Assembly (NCBI GenBank): GCA_038521825.1
Contig: JBCBKL010000017.1
Location: forward strand, 1 to 64,000
DNA length: 64,000 nt
Direction of reading: 5' to 3'
Source: JBCBKL01 sp038521825
Lineage (GTDB): Bacteria; Pseudomonadota; Alphaproteobacteria; Rhodobacterales; Rhodobacteraceae
In this document: positions 51,823 to 60,827 of the stretch, in pieces
How positions within the stretch are numbered: position 1 is the stretch's first letter
How the letters are laid out: each line of letters opens with the position of its first letter
The notes under the pieces: model-generated
Told to the model about the DNA's origin: nothing
Databases searched by the model: none
The model's input: the letters and a program-made list of their open reading frames with translations, nothing else
Program-made: the position numbers and the translations under genes

Positions 51823-53555
51823 CTGAAGTATGGCAGGTTCTTTGACCTTGCGGCCCGAACCCAGCTCGGCACGAACGGCACGACCTTGTCCTGGGTTGGC
51901 ACCCGGATCTCGATGAAGTTGGCGTCACTATTCGCGATGGCGTTCGCCAATACCGGTTCGATTTCAGCCTCTGACGTGATCCGAGTTGCTTCAAAACCAA
52001 AACCCTCGGCAACTCGCACATAGTCGACGGCATCAAAGTCGGTCGACCACGGTTCGTCGACCTCGTCCAAAAGGACGGCTTCACCTCGGATCCATCCAAA
52101 ACTGTCGTTGCGGTTCAGGATCACGGTCACGTTCTTGCCGGAGCGCTTGATCGTCTCCATGTCGCCCATCACGAAACCGAAGGACCCGTCCCCGGTGAAC
52201 GCAATGATTGGCCCGTCGCTGGCCACTGACGCCCCAAGCGCTGCCGGCACCGAGTAGCCAAGCGCACCCATGGAATAATTGGATATGTAGCGCCGCCCGG
52301 CCTTGCGAAACGTCAGCAAAGCGGACGGGTAGATCGCGCTGACCCCCGGTTCCGACGTGACAATCGCGTCATCCGGCATCAGGCGGTCCAGCACCTTTGA
52401 CAGCTTGACGGGCGAAATGGTTCCGTCCGGCATGGGCATGTTGGAGTTGAAAACTTTGTCGAGCGCGCTTTGCTTCATGTCGGTCAGGTCGACACGGCGG
52501 CGGTTAAGGCCTGGGTGATCAGCCTTTAGGCAGTCGACCATATACTGAAGGGTTGCGCGCGCATCCCCTACCAGCCCCACATCGACCGGGAAGTTGTTGC
52601 CAACATGCGCTTCGGCAATATCGAGGTGAAGAAACGTTTTCGACCCTGGATCGCCGTAAAGCGTCCATTGATCCGTGGCTGCACTGTCGGTGTTGCTCCC
52701 GATGAAAAAGATCGTGTCAGCATCGCGTAGGTACTGGTTGGCATGCTCCATCCCTCCTCGGGCCCCGATCACGCGCAAGGCCAAGGGATGATCTTCGGGG
52801 ACCGTACCCTTGCCGGGCGTCGTCGTGCCCACCGGGATTTGCAGCATCTCGGCCAGTTGGAGAATGATATCGGACGCCTGAGAGATCAGCCCGCCCTGTC
52901 CGCAGACGATGGCGGGTTGCCGCGCAGCCAGCAGAACATCAATGGCGACCCGGCACTTGTCGTGATCAGCCACCGGACGATGCGCGGGATACGCGCTGTA
53001 TTCCGGCTCGGCATACAGATCAGTCAATTCTGCTTCTTCGCCGAAGATGTTGATGGGCACACGGATATGTACCGGCGCAGGTCGTCCCGAGGTCGCAACG
53101 CGGAACGCCCGCCGCAACAGGAAAGGTATGTCGCTGACCTTGGTCACGACAAAGGACTCTTTGCAGATGCTTTGATAGAGCGCCGCCTGATCCACGCCTG
53201 TCAGCCCGTGCCTCTTGTCATGGTTGAGCGGAATGTCAGAGCTAAAAAAGATGACCGGAACCGAGCTGAGGAATGCTTCGGTTATGCCCGGCACGCAGTG
53301 CGTGACGCCGGGGCTTGGCGCCTCAAGCACCGCGGGTTTGCCGGTGATCTTGGCATAGGCCTCGGCCGCATAGGAGGCGGTCCTTTCGTCCCGCGTCAAA
53401 ACGAACTCGATGTCTGAATACGCCCTCCACTCCTTGTAGAGCCCGATCGTCGTTTCCCCCGGCAGGCCAAACACATGGCGAACGTCGTGCAATTCCAGCA
53501 TTCGCAGCAATGCTTGTGCACCGTTCATGCGCGTGGGCTTTGGGGATATCGGCAT
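51819..53555 (-). CDS. Thiamine diphosphate enzyme, acetolactate synthase-like
   Basis: A 578-residue three-domain TPP enzyme. Catalytic Glu in VFGLPGETTIGLYKEW near residue 40; TPP/Mg motif GDGSFGFVMGDMETIKRSG followed by NRNDSFG in the C-terminal domain. Many such proteins are annotated as acetolactate synthase, but no ilvN-like regulatory subunit is nearby, and the family also includes sulfopyruvate and glyoxylate-type decarboxylases and ligases. The genes upstream suggest amino- or hydroxy-acid breakdown. ATG 53555 has GGAG upstream and shares a base with the previous stop; ATG 53582 is an alternative. Confidence 0.85.
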   Translation of the reverse strand: MPISPKPTRMNGAQALLRMLELHDVRHVFGLPGETTIGLYKEWRAYSDIEFVLTRDERTASYAAEAYAKITGKPAVLEAPSPGVTHCVPGITEAFLSSVPVIFFSSDIPLNHDKRHGLTGVDQAALYQSICKESFVVTKVSDIPFLLRRAFRVATSGRPAPVHIRVPINIFGEEAELTDLYAEPEYSAYPAHRPVADHDKCRVAIDVLLAARQPAIVCGQGGLISQASDIILQLAEMLQIPVGTTTPGKGTVPEDHPLALRVIGARGGMEHANQYLRDADTIFFIGSNTDSAATDQWTLYGDPGSKTFLHLDIAEAHVGNNFPVDVGLVGDARATLQYMVDCLKADHPGLNRRRVDLTDMKQSALDKVFNSNMPMPDGTISPVKLSKVLDRLMPDDAIVTSEPGVSAIYPSALLTFRKAGRRYISNYSMGALGYSVPAALGASVASDGPIIAFTGDGSFGFVMGDMETIKRSGKNVTVILNRNDSFGWIRGEAVLLDEVDEPWSTDFDAVDYVRVAEGFGFEATRITSEAEIEPVLANAIANSDANFIEIRVPTQDKVVPFVPSWVRAARSKNLPYFS

Positions 53556-54688
53556 CAGTTGTCTCCGCCCGTCAAAAGACACGTGCGATACCGCGCAAGC
53601 GTGTCGGGATTTGGTGCGGCGCCAAGGCCGGGAACTGCGGGTACGTGGACATATCCGTGGTTTACCGGGAACGGTGTTTCAGCAATATCAGCCGCAGCAT
53701 AGAAGGTGGGCATATAGAACTCGCACCCAAGCGTCAGGTCGGGGATGGCAGCCATCAAGTGGGTCCCGGCCATATGGGCGATGGATGTTTCGAACATGCA
53801 GCCACCATAGACGTCTATACCGGTCGCGCGCGCAACAGCAGCGATTTCCATACACCTGCGTACTCCACCAGATTTTGCTATTTTCAGCGAGAAAATATCA
53901 GCAATCCGCGCCGCTGCCCCTCGGGTGGCATCATTCATGTCAAAGACGCTTTCATCGGCCATGATTGGGACATCGACAGCGTGTGTGATTTCAGCCAACG
54001 CTTCGCGTTCGTGGCGTTTGACGGGCTGTTCAACGAAATCTGGGCGAAACGCTTCGAGATCACGAATGTGCCGGATCGCGTCGTATGCCGGCAGCCCCTG
54101 ATTGTAGTCGATACGCAGACGAATCTCGTCTCCGTAAAGTGCGCGCAGCCTTGTCAACCGCATCAGGTCAAAGGCGTGATCCATGAAGCCGGTCTTTAGT
54201 TTGAAGATCCGAACGCCACTGTCCCATATGCGCGCAACGTCCTCTAGATCTGCATCGAAATCTGGATTTGCGACTGAAAAGCTGAGCGGGATACGGTCGC
54301 GGTGCCGCCCGCCCAGAAGCTCGACAACAGGCTGCCCGAAGATCTGCCCGCAGAGATCGAGCAGCGCACATTCCAAGGCGGCCTTGGCCTCGGGGTGGCC
54401 CACAATGACACGGTCGGCCTCGGACAGGATCGGCTCTACCAGAACTGGATCGCGCCCCATGACAAGCGGGCGTAAATGCCCGTGCAGCGCCGCGGTACTG
54501 GCCTCAATCGTGCCGGTAAAAACGGGCCATGGCGATGCTTCCCCCCAACCCGTCAATCCAGTGTCGGTCACAAGCTCACACAGAACGGCATTGATCCCGG
54601 CCACATCACCCGACCCGTGCGAATGCACGGTCTTGGCCGGAACTGATACGCAATGGACGCGCATCTCGGCGATGCAGTGATCGCTCAT
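53555..54688 (-). CDS. Enolase-superfamily enzyme (muconate cycloisomerase/dipeptide epimerase-like)
   Basis: A 377-residue MLE-subgroup enzyme. N-terminal capping domain, then the barrel with FKLKTG (two catalytic lysines), metal ligands in LRIDYNQGL, FVEQPV and IMADESVFD, and the opposite-face lysine in IFSLKIAKSGG. Such enzymes abstract the proton next to a carboxylate; cycloisomerases, N-acylamino acid racemases and dipeptide epimerases share this set, so the reaction is open. ATG 54688 overlaps the racemase stop by 4 bases. Confidence 0.85.
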   Translation of the reverse strand: MSDHCIAEMRVHCVSVPAKTVHSHGSGDVAGINAVLCELVTDTGLTGWGEASPWPVFTGTIEASTAALHGHLRPLVMGRDPVLVEPILSEADRVIVGHPEAKAALECALLDLCGQIFGQPVVELLGGRHRDRIPLSFSVANPDFDADLEDVARIWDSGVRIFKLKTGFMDHAFDLMRLTRLRALYGDEIRLRIDYNQGLPAYDAIRHIRDLEAFRPDFVEQPVKRHEREALAEITHAVDVPIMADESVFDMNDATRGAAARIADIFSLKIAKSGGVRRCMEIAAVARATGIDVYGGCMFETSIAHMAGTHLMAAIPDLTLGCEFYMPTFYAAADIAETPFPVNHGYVHVPAVPGLGAAPNPDTLARYRTCLLTGGDN

Positions 54689-55440
54689 GTCGCATTCGAC
54701 CCGTGGGTTCGGACATCGTCGAGATCGACCAAGAACCGCCGGGGCAACAGAGCGGCCTGAAACCAGATCAGGTGGGTATAGACGGAAAACACGGGGCGTC
54801 CCGTGGCACGCCGGATATCCGCAGCATAGGGCACCATGTTGGTGCATTCGAGCAATATCGCCCCTACCTGCGGATTGTCCGTCACGAGCTGTTGGGCGGC
54901 GGCGACATTGTCGGATCGGGCCTGGTCAAAATCAATCTCTGCCGCGTCATCGAGTATGCGCGTGGTAAAATGCGACTGTGCACCTGTGCCGGCGACCGGG
55001 GTGTCATGCGGAATGCCCGCCGCGTCCAGATGCGCCTTGGTCAGCGTCTCGGACGAGATGGTCAGAATACCAAGGGACTGATCGGCAGGCAGCGACTGGC
55101 GGATCATCTGCGCCTGCAATAGGGACGATGACGCTATGGGCACCCCAAGCGCGCGGGACATATCGTTCTGAAACGGGACGAGGAATCCGCAGTTGGTGGC
55201 GATCCCGTCGCATCCCATGTCGACCAGCTCGCGCCCCGCTGCGATAAACGCATCAAGCAATGGTGCCGCATCGCCTCTTACCACATTGTCAGGTGTCGCG
55301 GATGGCACGACTTTAAACTGAACCGGAAAGGGCCATGTGGCAGCATTGCCGATATCCCCGGGAATGCGCGGAAAGCGGGTATTCAGCATCAGGATGCCTA
55401 CGGATGCGCCGAAAACCGTCTTACCGCCGAATGTCGTCAT
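54685..55440 (-). CDS. Aspartate/glutamate racemase family protein
   Basis: A 251-residue protein with the two active-site cysteines expected for the Asp/Glu/hydantoin racemase and maleate isomerase group: IATNCGFLVPF and LLECTNMVPYA. An N-terminal strand (GASVGILMLNTRFPRIPGDI) fits. Whether it racemises an amino acid or isomerises a dicarboxylate cannot be read. ATG 55440 is chosen; the in-frame extension to 55962 lies antisense to the flavoprotein gene and is rejected. It is first in the coupled three-gene set. Confidence 0.83.
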   Translation of the reverse strand: MTTFGGKTVFGASVGILMLNTRFPRIPGDIGNAATWPFPVQFKVVPSATPDNVVRGDAAPLLDAFIAAGRELVDMGCDGIATNCGFLVPFQNDMSRALGVPIASSSLLQAQMIRQSLPADQSLGILTISSETLTKAHLDAAGIPHDTPVAGTGAQSHFTTRILDDAAEIDFDQARSDNVAAAQQLVTDNPQVGAILLECTNMVPYAADIRRATGRPVFSVYTHLIWFQAALLPRRFLVDLDDVRTHGSNAT

Positions 55441-55516
55441 ATCTGCCCCAAACACCGCCGCCCTGCCCCCACGGGTTGCGAACGGCCATGAATGAGAGCC
55501 TAGTGCAGCGCTTGCT

Positions 55517-55526
55517 TTGCATACAA
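55517..55526. promoter_or_regulatory. GntR/FadR-type operator candidate
   Basis: TTGCATACAA differs at one base from the symmetric TTGTATACAA bound by many GntR-family regulators. It lies in the 139-base divergent gap between the racemase and the flavoprotein genes, so one regulator could control both directions. No GntR gene is in the window. Confidence 0.45.
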
Positions 55527-55579
55527 GCCTGTGCATTGATCGGGCGGCGCTTTCTCCGGCGCGCCTTGGGGAACAGTGG

Positions 55580-56821
55580 ATGCCAGATCGCGTGATCATA
55601 GCGGGGGCCGGGATCGTGGGCGTATCCACAGGCATATGGCTGCGGCGCACCGGCGACGCACAGGTCACCATCATCGACCGCCTTGCGCCAGGCGAAGGTA
55701 CCTCGCACGGTAACGCTGGCGTCATAGCTGCCTGCTCGGTTGCCCCGGTAACAGCGCCGGGGCTTGTCAGAAAAGCGCCCCGGATGCTGGCAAACCCCGA
55801 TTTCCCTCTGTTCATCCGTTGGGGGTATTTTCCAAAACTGCTGCCATGGCTTTTGAAGTACCTCAGCCACGCCAACGACAGCGACACCCGTCGCATTGCC
55901 AAGGGCCTTGCCACTGTGGTCGAGGACAGCGTCGCCCAGCACAAGGCGCTCGTTGATGACACCGACGCCGCTAGGTATGTGCATGAAAGCGACTATTCCT
56001 TTGCTTATGCAGATCGTACTGCATTCGATGCGGACACATATACATGGGCCCTGCGCCGCGAGGCCGGTTTTGAGCCCCTCATCCGGGAAGGCAGTGCAGT
56101 CCATGAATACGAACCTAACCTGACGCCCGAGGTGGGTTTGCTGGCAACGATGCAAGACCACGGTTTCGTGCATGACCCGGGCGGCTATGTCAAAGCGCTG
56201 GCAGTCGAGTTCGAAAAACTCGGAGGCAAGGTTCTGCAGGCCGAAATCAGGGATCTTGACCTGACCGATGGCAAGATCACCGGGGTGCAAACCGACGCAG
56301 GCGCATACCGCTGCGACCGCGCTATCCTCGCCACTGGGGTCTGGTCAAAGCCGCTCATGCAGAAGCTTGGTTTGAAAATCCCTATCGAAACCGAGCGCGG
56401 TTACCACATCGTGTTCAAGGACGCGTCGGGCGGTCCGTCGCACCCAATCATGGTGGCCAGTGGCAAGTTCGTCGCCACGCCCATGGTTGACGGTATTCGG
56501 TGCGCAGGCGTTGTCGAATTTGGTGGGCTGTCCGCCGGTCCATCGCGACCCGCCTTGCAGCTGCTGCGCAGGCAAGCCAAGGAAAGTTTTCCAAACCTGT
56601 CCTGCAGCGAAGAGGTGGAATGGCTGGGCCACCGCCCCGCGCCATCCGACAGCCTTCCATTAATTGGGCAAGTTGGTGAGACAGGTGTTTTTGCGGCCTT
56701 CGGCCACCATCATATTGGATTGACCGGTGGGCCTAAAACGGGAAGGATCACTGCAGGTCTGGTTGCGGACAAGCCCGTGAACACGGACATAAGTGCTTTT
56801 GATCCAATGCGTTTTGCTTGA
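55580..56821 (+). CDS. FAD-dependent oxidoreductase, DadA/D-amino acid dehydrogenase-like
   Basis: A 413-residue flavoprotein of the DAO superfamily. FAD-binding VIIAGAGIVGVSTGIWLRRT at the start, SHGNAGVIAACSVAP, ILATGVWSKPLMQKLGL, and a C-terminal FAAFGHHHIGLTGGPKTGR typical of DadA. It likely oxidises a D-amino acid or other secondary amine at the membrane side. GGGGAA precedes ATG 55580. It is followed by TRAP genes on the same strand, and divergent from the racemase set. Confidence 0.86.
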   Translation: MPDRVIIAGAGIVGVSTGIWLRRTGDAQVTIIDRLAPGEGTSHGNAGVIAACSVAPVTAPGLVRKAPRMLANPDFPLFIRWGYFPKLLPWLLKYLSHANDSDTRRIAKGLATVVEDSVAQHKALVDDTDAARYVHESDYSFAYADRTAFDADTYTWALRREAGFEPLIREGSAVHEYEPNLTPEVGLLATMQDHGFVHDPGGYVKALAVEFEKLGGKVLQAEIRDLDLTDGKITGVQTDAGAYRCDRAILATGVWSKPLMQKLGLKIPIETERGYHIVFKDASGGPSHPIMVASGKFVATPMVDGIRCAGVVEFGGLSAGPSRPALQLLRRQAKESFPNLSCSEEVEWLGHRPAPSDSLPLIGQVGETGVFAAFGHHHIGLTGGPKTGRITAGLVADKPVNTDISAFDPMRFA

Positions 56822-56861
56822 ACAAGTACCAAAAAAAGAAATGACCACCAGGGAGACTAAG

Positions 56862-57839
56862 ATGACAAGTGTCACCAAAACTTGGGCCGCATTGGCGGCA
56901 GCGACGATGCTGGCTTTGCCCGTTGCCGCACAGGAAAAATGGGACCTGCCAATGGCATATTCGGGGTCGAATTTCCACTCCGTCACCGGTGCTGAATTTG
57001 CGAAGTGCGTGACCACCGGAACCGGGGGTGAGATCGAAATCACCACTCACCCTTCCGGTTCGCTCTTTGCCGGGGCCGACATCAAGCGTGCCGTTCAGAC
57101 AGGCCAGGTGCCTATCGGTGAACGTCTTCTCTCAGGCCACCAGAACGAAAGCGCAATTTTCGGCTGGGATTCCGTGCCCTTCCTCGTGTCGTCCTTTGAC
57201 GAGCATGACAAACTCTATGCCGCAGCGAAACCCCACGTCGAAGAACTGCTGGCTGAGCAAAACCTGACGCTGCTTTACTCCGTCCCGTGGCCGCCTCAGG
57301 GGCTTTACTTCAATAAGGAAGTGAACACGGTCGCCGATATGGAGGGGATCAAGTTTCGGTCCTATAACAACGCGACCGCACGTCTGGCCGAGCTGACCGG
57401 CATGTTGCCTGTGCAGATCGAAGCAGCCGAGATCAGCCAGGCTTTCGCCACCGGTGTGGCCGAGTCGATGGTGTCGTCAGGTGCGACCGGATACGACCGC
57501 AAGGTCTGGGAAAGCCTGAGCCACTTTTATTCGGTCGACGCCTGGTTGCCGCGCAACTACATGCTCATCAACTCCGACGTCTGGGCGGACGTTTCCGACG
57601 CCAACAAGAACGTCATCAACGCCTGTGCAGGAATGGCCGAGTACGCAGGGACATGGCGCGCCAAGGAATACACCGGCTTTACTCTTGCGGGATTGGCCGA
57701 GGGTGGCATGACCGTGGGACCAGCCGGTGACGCAATGATGAGCGGCCTCAAGGAAGTGGGTGCCACGATGACATCCGAATGGCTCGAAGCGGCAGGTGAG
57801 ACTGGCAAGGCCATAGTCGACGCTTTCAACGCCAACTAA
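56862..57839 (+). CDS. TRAP transporter substrate-binding protein (DctP family)
   Basis: A 325-residue periplasmic binding protein with signal peptide (SVTKTWAALAAATMLALPVA). The DctP pattern is visible: EIEITTHPSGSLFAGADI, then PPQGLYFNKEVNTVADMEGI and RSYNNATARLAELTG, where the conserved Arg binds the ligand carboxylate. So the substrate is a carboxylate. AGGGAG precedes ATG 56862; a longer frame from 56793 overlaps the flavoprotein end. A hairpin separates it from the small membrane subunit. Confidence 0.92.
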   Translation: MTSVTKTWAALAAATMLALPVAAQEKWDLPMAYSGSNFHSVTGAEFAKCVTTGTGGEIEITTHPSGSLFAGADIKRAVQTGQVPIGERLLSGHQNESAIFGWDSVPFLVSSFDEHDKLYAAAKPHVEELLAEQNLTLLYSVPWPPQGLYFNKEVNTVADMEGIKFRSYNNATARLAELTGMLPVQIEAAEISQAFATGVAESMVSSGATGYDRKVWESLSHFYSVDAWLPRNYMLINSDVWADVSDANKNVINACAGMAEYAGTWRAKEYTGFTLAGLAEGGMTVGPAGDAMMSGLKEVGATMTSEWLEAAGETGKAIVDAFNAN

Positions 57840-57850
57840 GCGACGATGGA

Positions 57851-57877
57851 CGGGTCGGCCAGGATCAGGCCGGCCCG
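57851..57877 (+). terminator. Intercistronic hairpin between TRAP dctP-like and dctQ-like genes
   Basis: A 10-bp stem CGGGTCGGCC/GGCCGGCCCG with one G-T pair and loop AGGATCA lies 11 bases after the binding-protein stop. The following CTTT is only weakly T-rich, so it would act mainly as a 3' stabiliser or partial terminator, giving more binding protein than membrane subunits. Confidence 0.55.
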
Positions 57878-57903
57878 CTTTACCGTGCGCGGAGGACAGA
57901 CCC

Positions 57904-58440
57904 ATGACCGGACTTCTGCGCGGTCTGCGCCGCGTTCTTGATTTTCTTTATTTTGGTGCGGGTGTTCTGGCCGCCTTTTGCCTTATCGCCATCCTGCTCT
58001 TGATCGTCGCGCAGATGGTAGCTCGCTGGACCGGGGAAATCTTTCCAGGCGCTGCGAATTATGCGGGCTATGCCATGGCGGCGGCCAGCTTCTTTGCCTT
58101 TGCCAATGCGCTCAACCGTGGCGCACATATCCGCGTGTCTCTGCTGCTGAATGCAGTCCCCGCTCGCTTCCGGAGGTTCCTTGAAACCTGGTGCTTTGCC
58201 ATCGCAGCGGGCGTCATGTGGTACTTCACCTACTACGCCTATTGGTTCGCGTACTGGTCCTGGAAGTTCAACGAGGTCAGCCAGGCGCAGGACGCCACGC
58301 CCATGTGGATCCCGCAATCGGTCATGGTTATCGGCGGCGGTATCCTGGCGCTGGCCCTGACCGATCATCTGATCCACGTGCTGGTGCAGGGAGATCACCG
58401 GATAAAGCGCGACCTCGTCGACCAGAGCTTTGCGGAATAG
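57904..58440 (+). CDS. TRAP transporter small membrane subunit (DctQ family)
   Basis: A 178-residue inner-membrane protein with four hydrophobic helices, as usual for DctQ (FLYFGAGVLAAFCLIAILLL, GYAMAAASFFAFANALNRGA, the family mark ALNRGAHIRVSLLL, and VMVIGGGILALALTDHL). It joins the large subunit to make the sodium-driven permease. The large subunit gene begins 4 bases after its stop. Confidence 0.9.
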   Translation: MTGLLRGLRRVLDFLYFGAGVLAAFCLIAILLLIVAQMVARWTGEIFPGAANYAGYAMAAASFFAFANALNRGAHIRVSLLLNAVPARFRRFLETWCFAIAAGVMWYFTYYAYWFAYWSWKFNEVSQAQDATPMWIPQSVMVIGGGILALALTDHLIHVLVQGDHRIKRDLVDQSFAE

Positions 58441-58444
58441 CACG

Positions 58445-59752
58445 ATGGAAGAAATCTATGCCATCACGCTGTTCCTCTTTGTTCTGTTCCTGCTTTTGGG
58501 CACAGGGGTCTGGGTGGGCCTTGCCCTCATGGGCGTCGCCTGGGTGGGGATGGAGCTCTTCACCTCCCGACCCGTCGGCGACACCATGATCACGACGATC
58601 TGGGCCACATCCTCCAGTTGGACACTGACCGCGCTGCCCCTGTTCATCTGGATGGGTGAAATCCTTTTTCGCACCCGGCTGAGCGAAGACATGTTTCGGG
58701 GCCTCTCGCCCTGGCTTGCGCGCCTGCCCGGCGGACTTGTTCATACCAACATTGTTGGATGCACGGTCTTTGCGGCCGTGTCTGGGTCATCCGCCGCGAC
58801 GCTCACGACGGTGGGCAAGATGTCGATCCCCGAACTGCGCGCACGCGACTACCCCGAACGCATAGTCATCGGCACGCTCGCTGGCGCGGCCACGTTGGGG
58901 CTGATGATCCCGCCTTCGCTCGCGCTCATTGTCTATGGCGTCACTGTCAACGAAAGCATCACGCAGCTGTTTTTTGCGGGGGTCTTTCCGGGCCTCTGTC
59001 TGGCCTTGATGTTCATGGGCTATGTCGCCGCCTACTCCTATCTGTCTGGCACCTGGAACCCCAAGCGCGAGACAGGCATGTCCTTTGCCGAGAAGCTGCG
59101 GAATTCGCGCTTTCTGATCCCCGTCCTGTGCCTGATCTTCGTTGTCATTGGATCGATGTATGCGGGCTATGCCACCGCGACCGAAGCGGCTGCTATAGGA
59201 GTCATCGGGGCGCTGATCCTGGCCGCAAGCCAACGGTCGCTGAACTGGAACACCTTCACTGAGAGCCTGATGGGGGCAACGCGCACCTCGGCCATGATAG
59301 CGTTGATCCTCGCCGGTGCTGCCTTTCTGAAACTCGCCATGGGCTTTACCGGCCTGCCTCGGGCCCTCGCCGACGGGATTGCCACGATGGAGCTGTCACG
59401 CTTTGAGCTCCTGATGATCCTGATGGTGTTCTACATCGTGTTGGGCATGTTCCTGGATGGCATCTCGTCCGTGGTGCTGACCATGGCCGTGGTCGAACCG
59501 ATGGTGCGCGAAGCAGGCATCGACCTGATATGGTTCGGGATCTTCGTCGTGGTGGTGGTTGAGATGGCACAGATCACGCCGCCCATCGGCTTCAACCTCT
59601 TTGTCCTGCAAGGCATGACAGAACACGAAATGGGCTATATCACCCGCGCCGCATTCCCGATGTTCATGATAATGGTGCTGATGTGCTTTGTTCTGATCTG
59701 GTTCCCGGACATCGCCATGTGGCTGCCCGACACCATGCGACAGGCGCCCTGA
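58445..59752 (+). CDS. TRAP transporter large permease (DctM family)
   Basis: A 435-residue membrane protein with about twelve helices. Family motifs: LTALPLFIWMGEILFRTRLS, GCTVFAAVSGSSAATLTTVG, MIPPSLALIVYGVTVNESIT and EMAQITPPIGFNLFVLQGMT. It carries the substrate across the inner membrane. The start at 58445 lacks a strong ribosome binding site, suggesting coupling to dctQ-like translation. The BASS-type gene follows after 3 bases. Confidence 0.92.
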   Translation: MEEIYAITLFLFVLFLLLGTGVWVGLALMGVAWVGMELFTSRPVGDTMITTIWATSSSWTLTALPLFIWMGEILFRTRLSEDMFRGLSPWLARLPGGLVHTNIVGCTVFAAVSGSSAATLTTVGKMSIPELRARDYPERIVIGTLAGAATLGLMIPPSLALIVYGVTVNESITQLFFAGVFPGLCLALMFMGYVAAYSYLSGTWNPKRETGMSFAEKLRNSRFLIPVLCLIFVVIGSMYAGYATATEAAAIGVIGALILAASQRSLNWNTFTESLMGATRTSAMIALILAGAAFLKLAMGFTGLPRALADGIATMELSRFELLMILMVFYIVLGMFLDGISSVVLTMAVVEPMVREAGIDLIWFGIFVVVVVEMAQITPPIGFNLFVLQGMTEHEMGYITRAAFPMFMIMVLMCFVLIWFPDIAMWLPDTMRQAP

Positions 59753-59755
59753 CGC

Positions 59756-60682
59756 GTGCTGAACGCGCTCGTCTGGACCGGCAGGCAAGGCCGTTACTTT
59801 TTGATCGCTGGGCTGACTATCGGGTTGCTATCACCCGGCTTGGCCGAGGTTCTGCGCCCCTGGATCGGAACATTGGTGGCGGTTCTGCTGTTCGTTACCG
59901 GCCTCCGGATCGGGGCTCGCGCCGCATTGGGAAGCCTGGAGGATCTGCGGCCTTCTCTGGCACGCATTGGTGTGTTGCAAACTCTTCTTCCCCTGGTTCT
60001 CGCTGGTGCCCTGTGGACGCTGGGCCTAGCGGATCACCCGCTGTCGCTCGCCGCTGTCTTGATGTTGGCAGCGCCCTCGCTGACCGGCGCACCGAACTTC
60101 GCGATCATGATGGACCGCGACCCAGTTCCGGGCATGCGGCTGCTGGTATTGGGAACTGCGCTTTTTCCCTTTACGGCGTTTCCGGTCCTGTGGCTGCTCG
60201 ACCCGACAGGTGGCGGAGCCCTGGGCGCGATGTCGCTCTCCCTCGGCCTGCTCGGGGCGATCCTTGGGGCCGCTGGATTGGGATTTGCCCTGCGGTCTTT
60301 CAGCCCAAGTCTTGGAACGCCAATGGCCCAGCGCGCACTGGACGGTTTTGCGGCAATCTTATTGGCCGTGGTGGTTGTAGGGCTGATGAGCGCGGTCGGG
60401 CCTCTACTCAGATCAGAGCCGCTGGAGTTGCTGAAATGGCTGGCGGTCGCGCTCTCCATCAATGTCGTGCTTGTCGTCGCCACGCTTCAAGTGTCTCGCT
60501 GGGCAAATCTGGGGATGCGCCTTTCTACGGCGATCTACGCGGGAAATAGAAACATAGCGCTGTTCTTGGTTACACTTCCCGATGCTGTTGCTGCACCGTT
60601 GTTGGTCTTTGTGGGCTGCTATCAGGTTCCCATGTACTTGACGCCGGTCCTGCTGTCCCGACTGCGGTCAGACCGCATTTGA
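59756..60682 (+). CDS. Bile acid:sodium symporter (BASS)-like permease
   Basis: A 308-residue membrane protein with about nine to ten helices. The segments VAVLLFVTGLRIGARAAL, LAAPSLTGAPNFAIMMDRDP and YAGNRNIALFLVTLPD match the BASS/arsenite-exporter fold. It probably starts at GTG 59756, just after the TRAP large subunit, so it belongs to the same operon. A second, different transporter in a TRAP operon may export a product or take up a related acid. Confidence 0.78.
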   Translation: MLNALVWTGRQGRYFLIAGLTIGLLSPGLAEVLRPWIGTLVAVLLFVTGLRIGARAALGSLEDLRPSLARIGVLQTLLPLVLAGALWTLGLADHPLSLAAVLMLAAPSLTGAPNFAIMMDRDPVPGMRLLVLGTALFPFTAFPVLWLLDPTGGGALGAMSLSLGLLGAILGAAGLGFALRSFSPSLGTPMAQRALDGFAAILLAVVVVGLMSAVGPLLRSEPLELLKWLAVALSINVVLVVATLQVSRWANLGMRLSTAIYAGNRNIALFLVTLPDAVAAPLLVFVGCYQVPMYLTPVLLSRLRSDRI

Positions 60683-60819
60683 TCGTTCATACTTGAGTTT
60701 GTTGCGAGTGCCCCGGGCGTTTTGATGGTCAATGATAACGCCACGATGCAGTGCGGTGTTGGTCCGACGTCAATTTCATGCCGACCGAGGCATGCGTTCG
60801 CAATGTCTTCGCTTAATCA

Positions 60820-60827
60820 TGTATACA
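60820..60827. promoter_or_regulatory. TGTATACA palindrome, GntR-like half operator
   Basis: The core TGTATACA equals the centre of the TTGTATACAA operator type seen (with one change) at 55517-55526. It lies 138 bases after the BASS gene, where no start codon follows closely, so it may be a leftover or serve an unrecognised gene. Confidence 0.3.

Noticed and set aside
55441..55962. N-terminal extension of the racemase gene
   Set aside because: The extra 174 residues lie antisense to the DadA-like gene and look non-native; ATG 55440 gives the normal family length.
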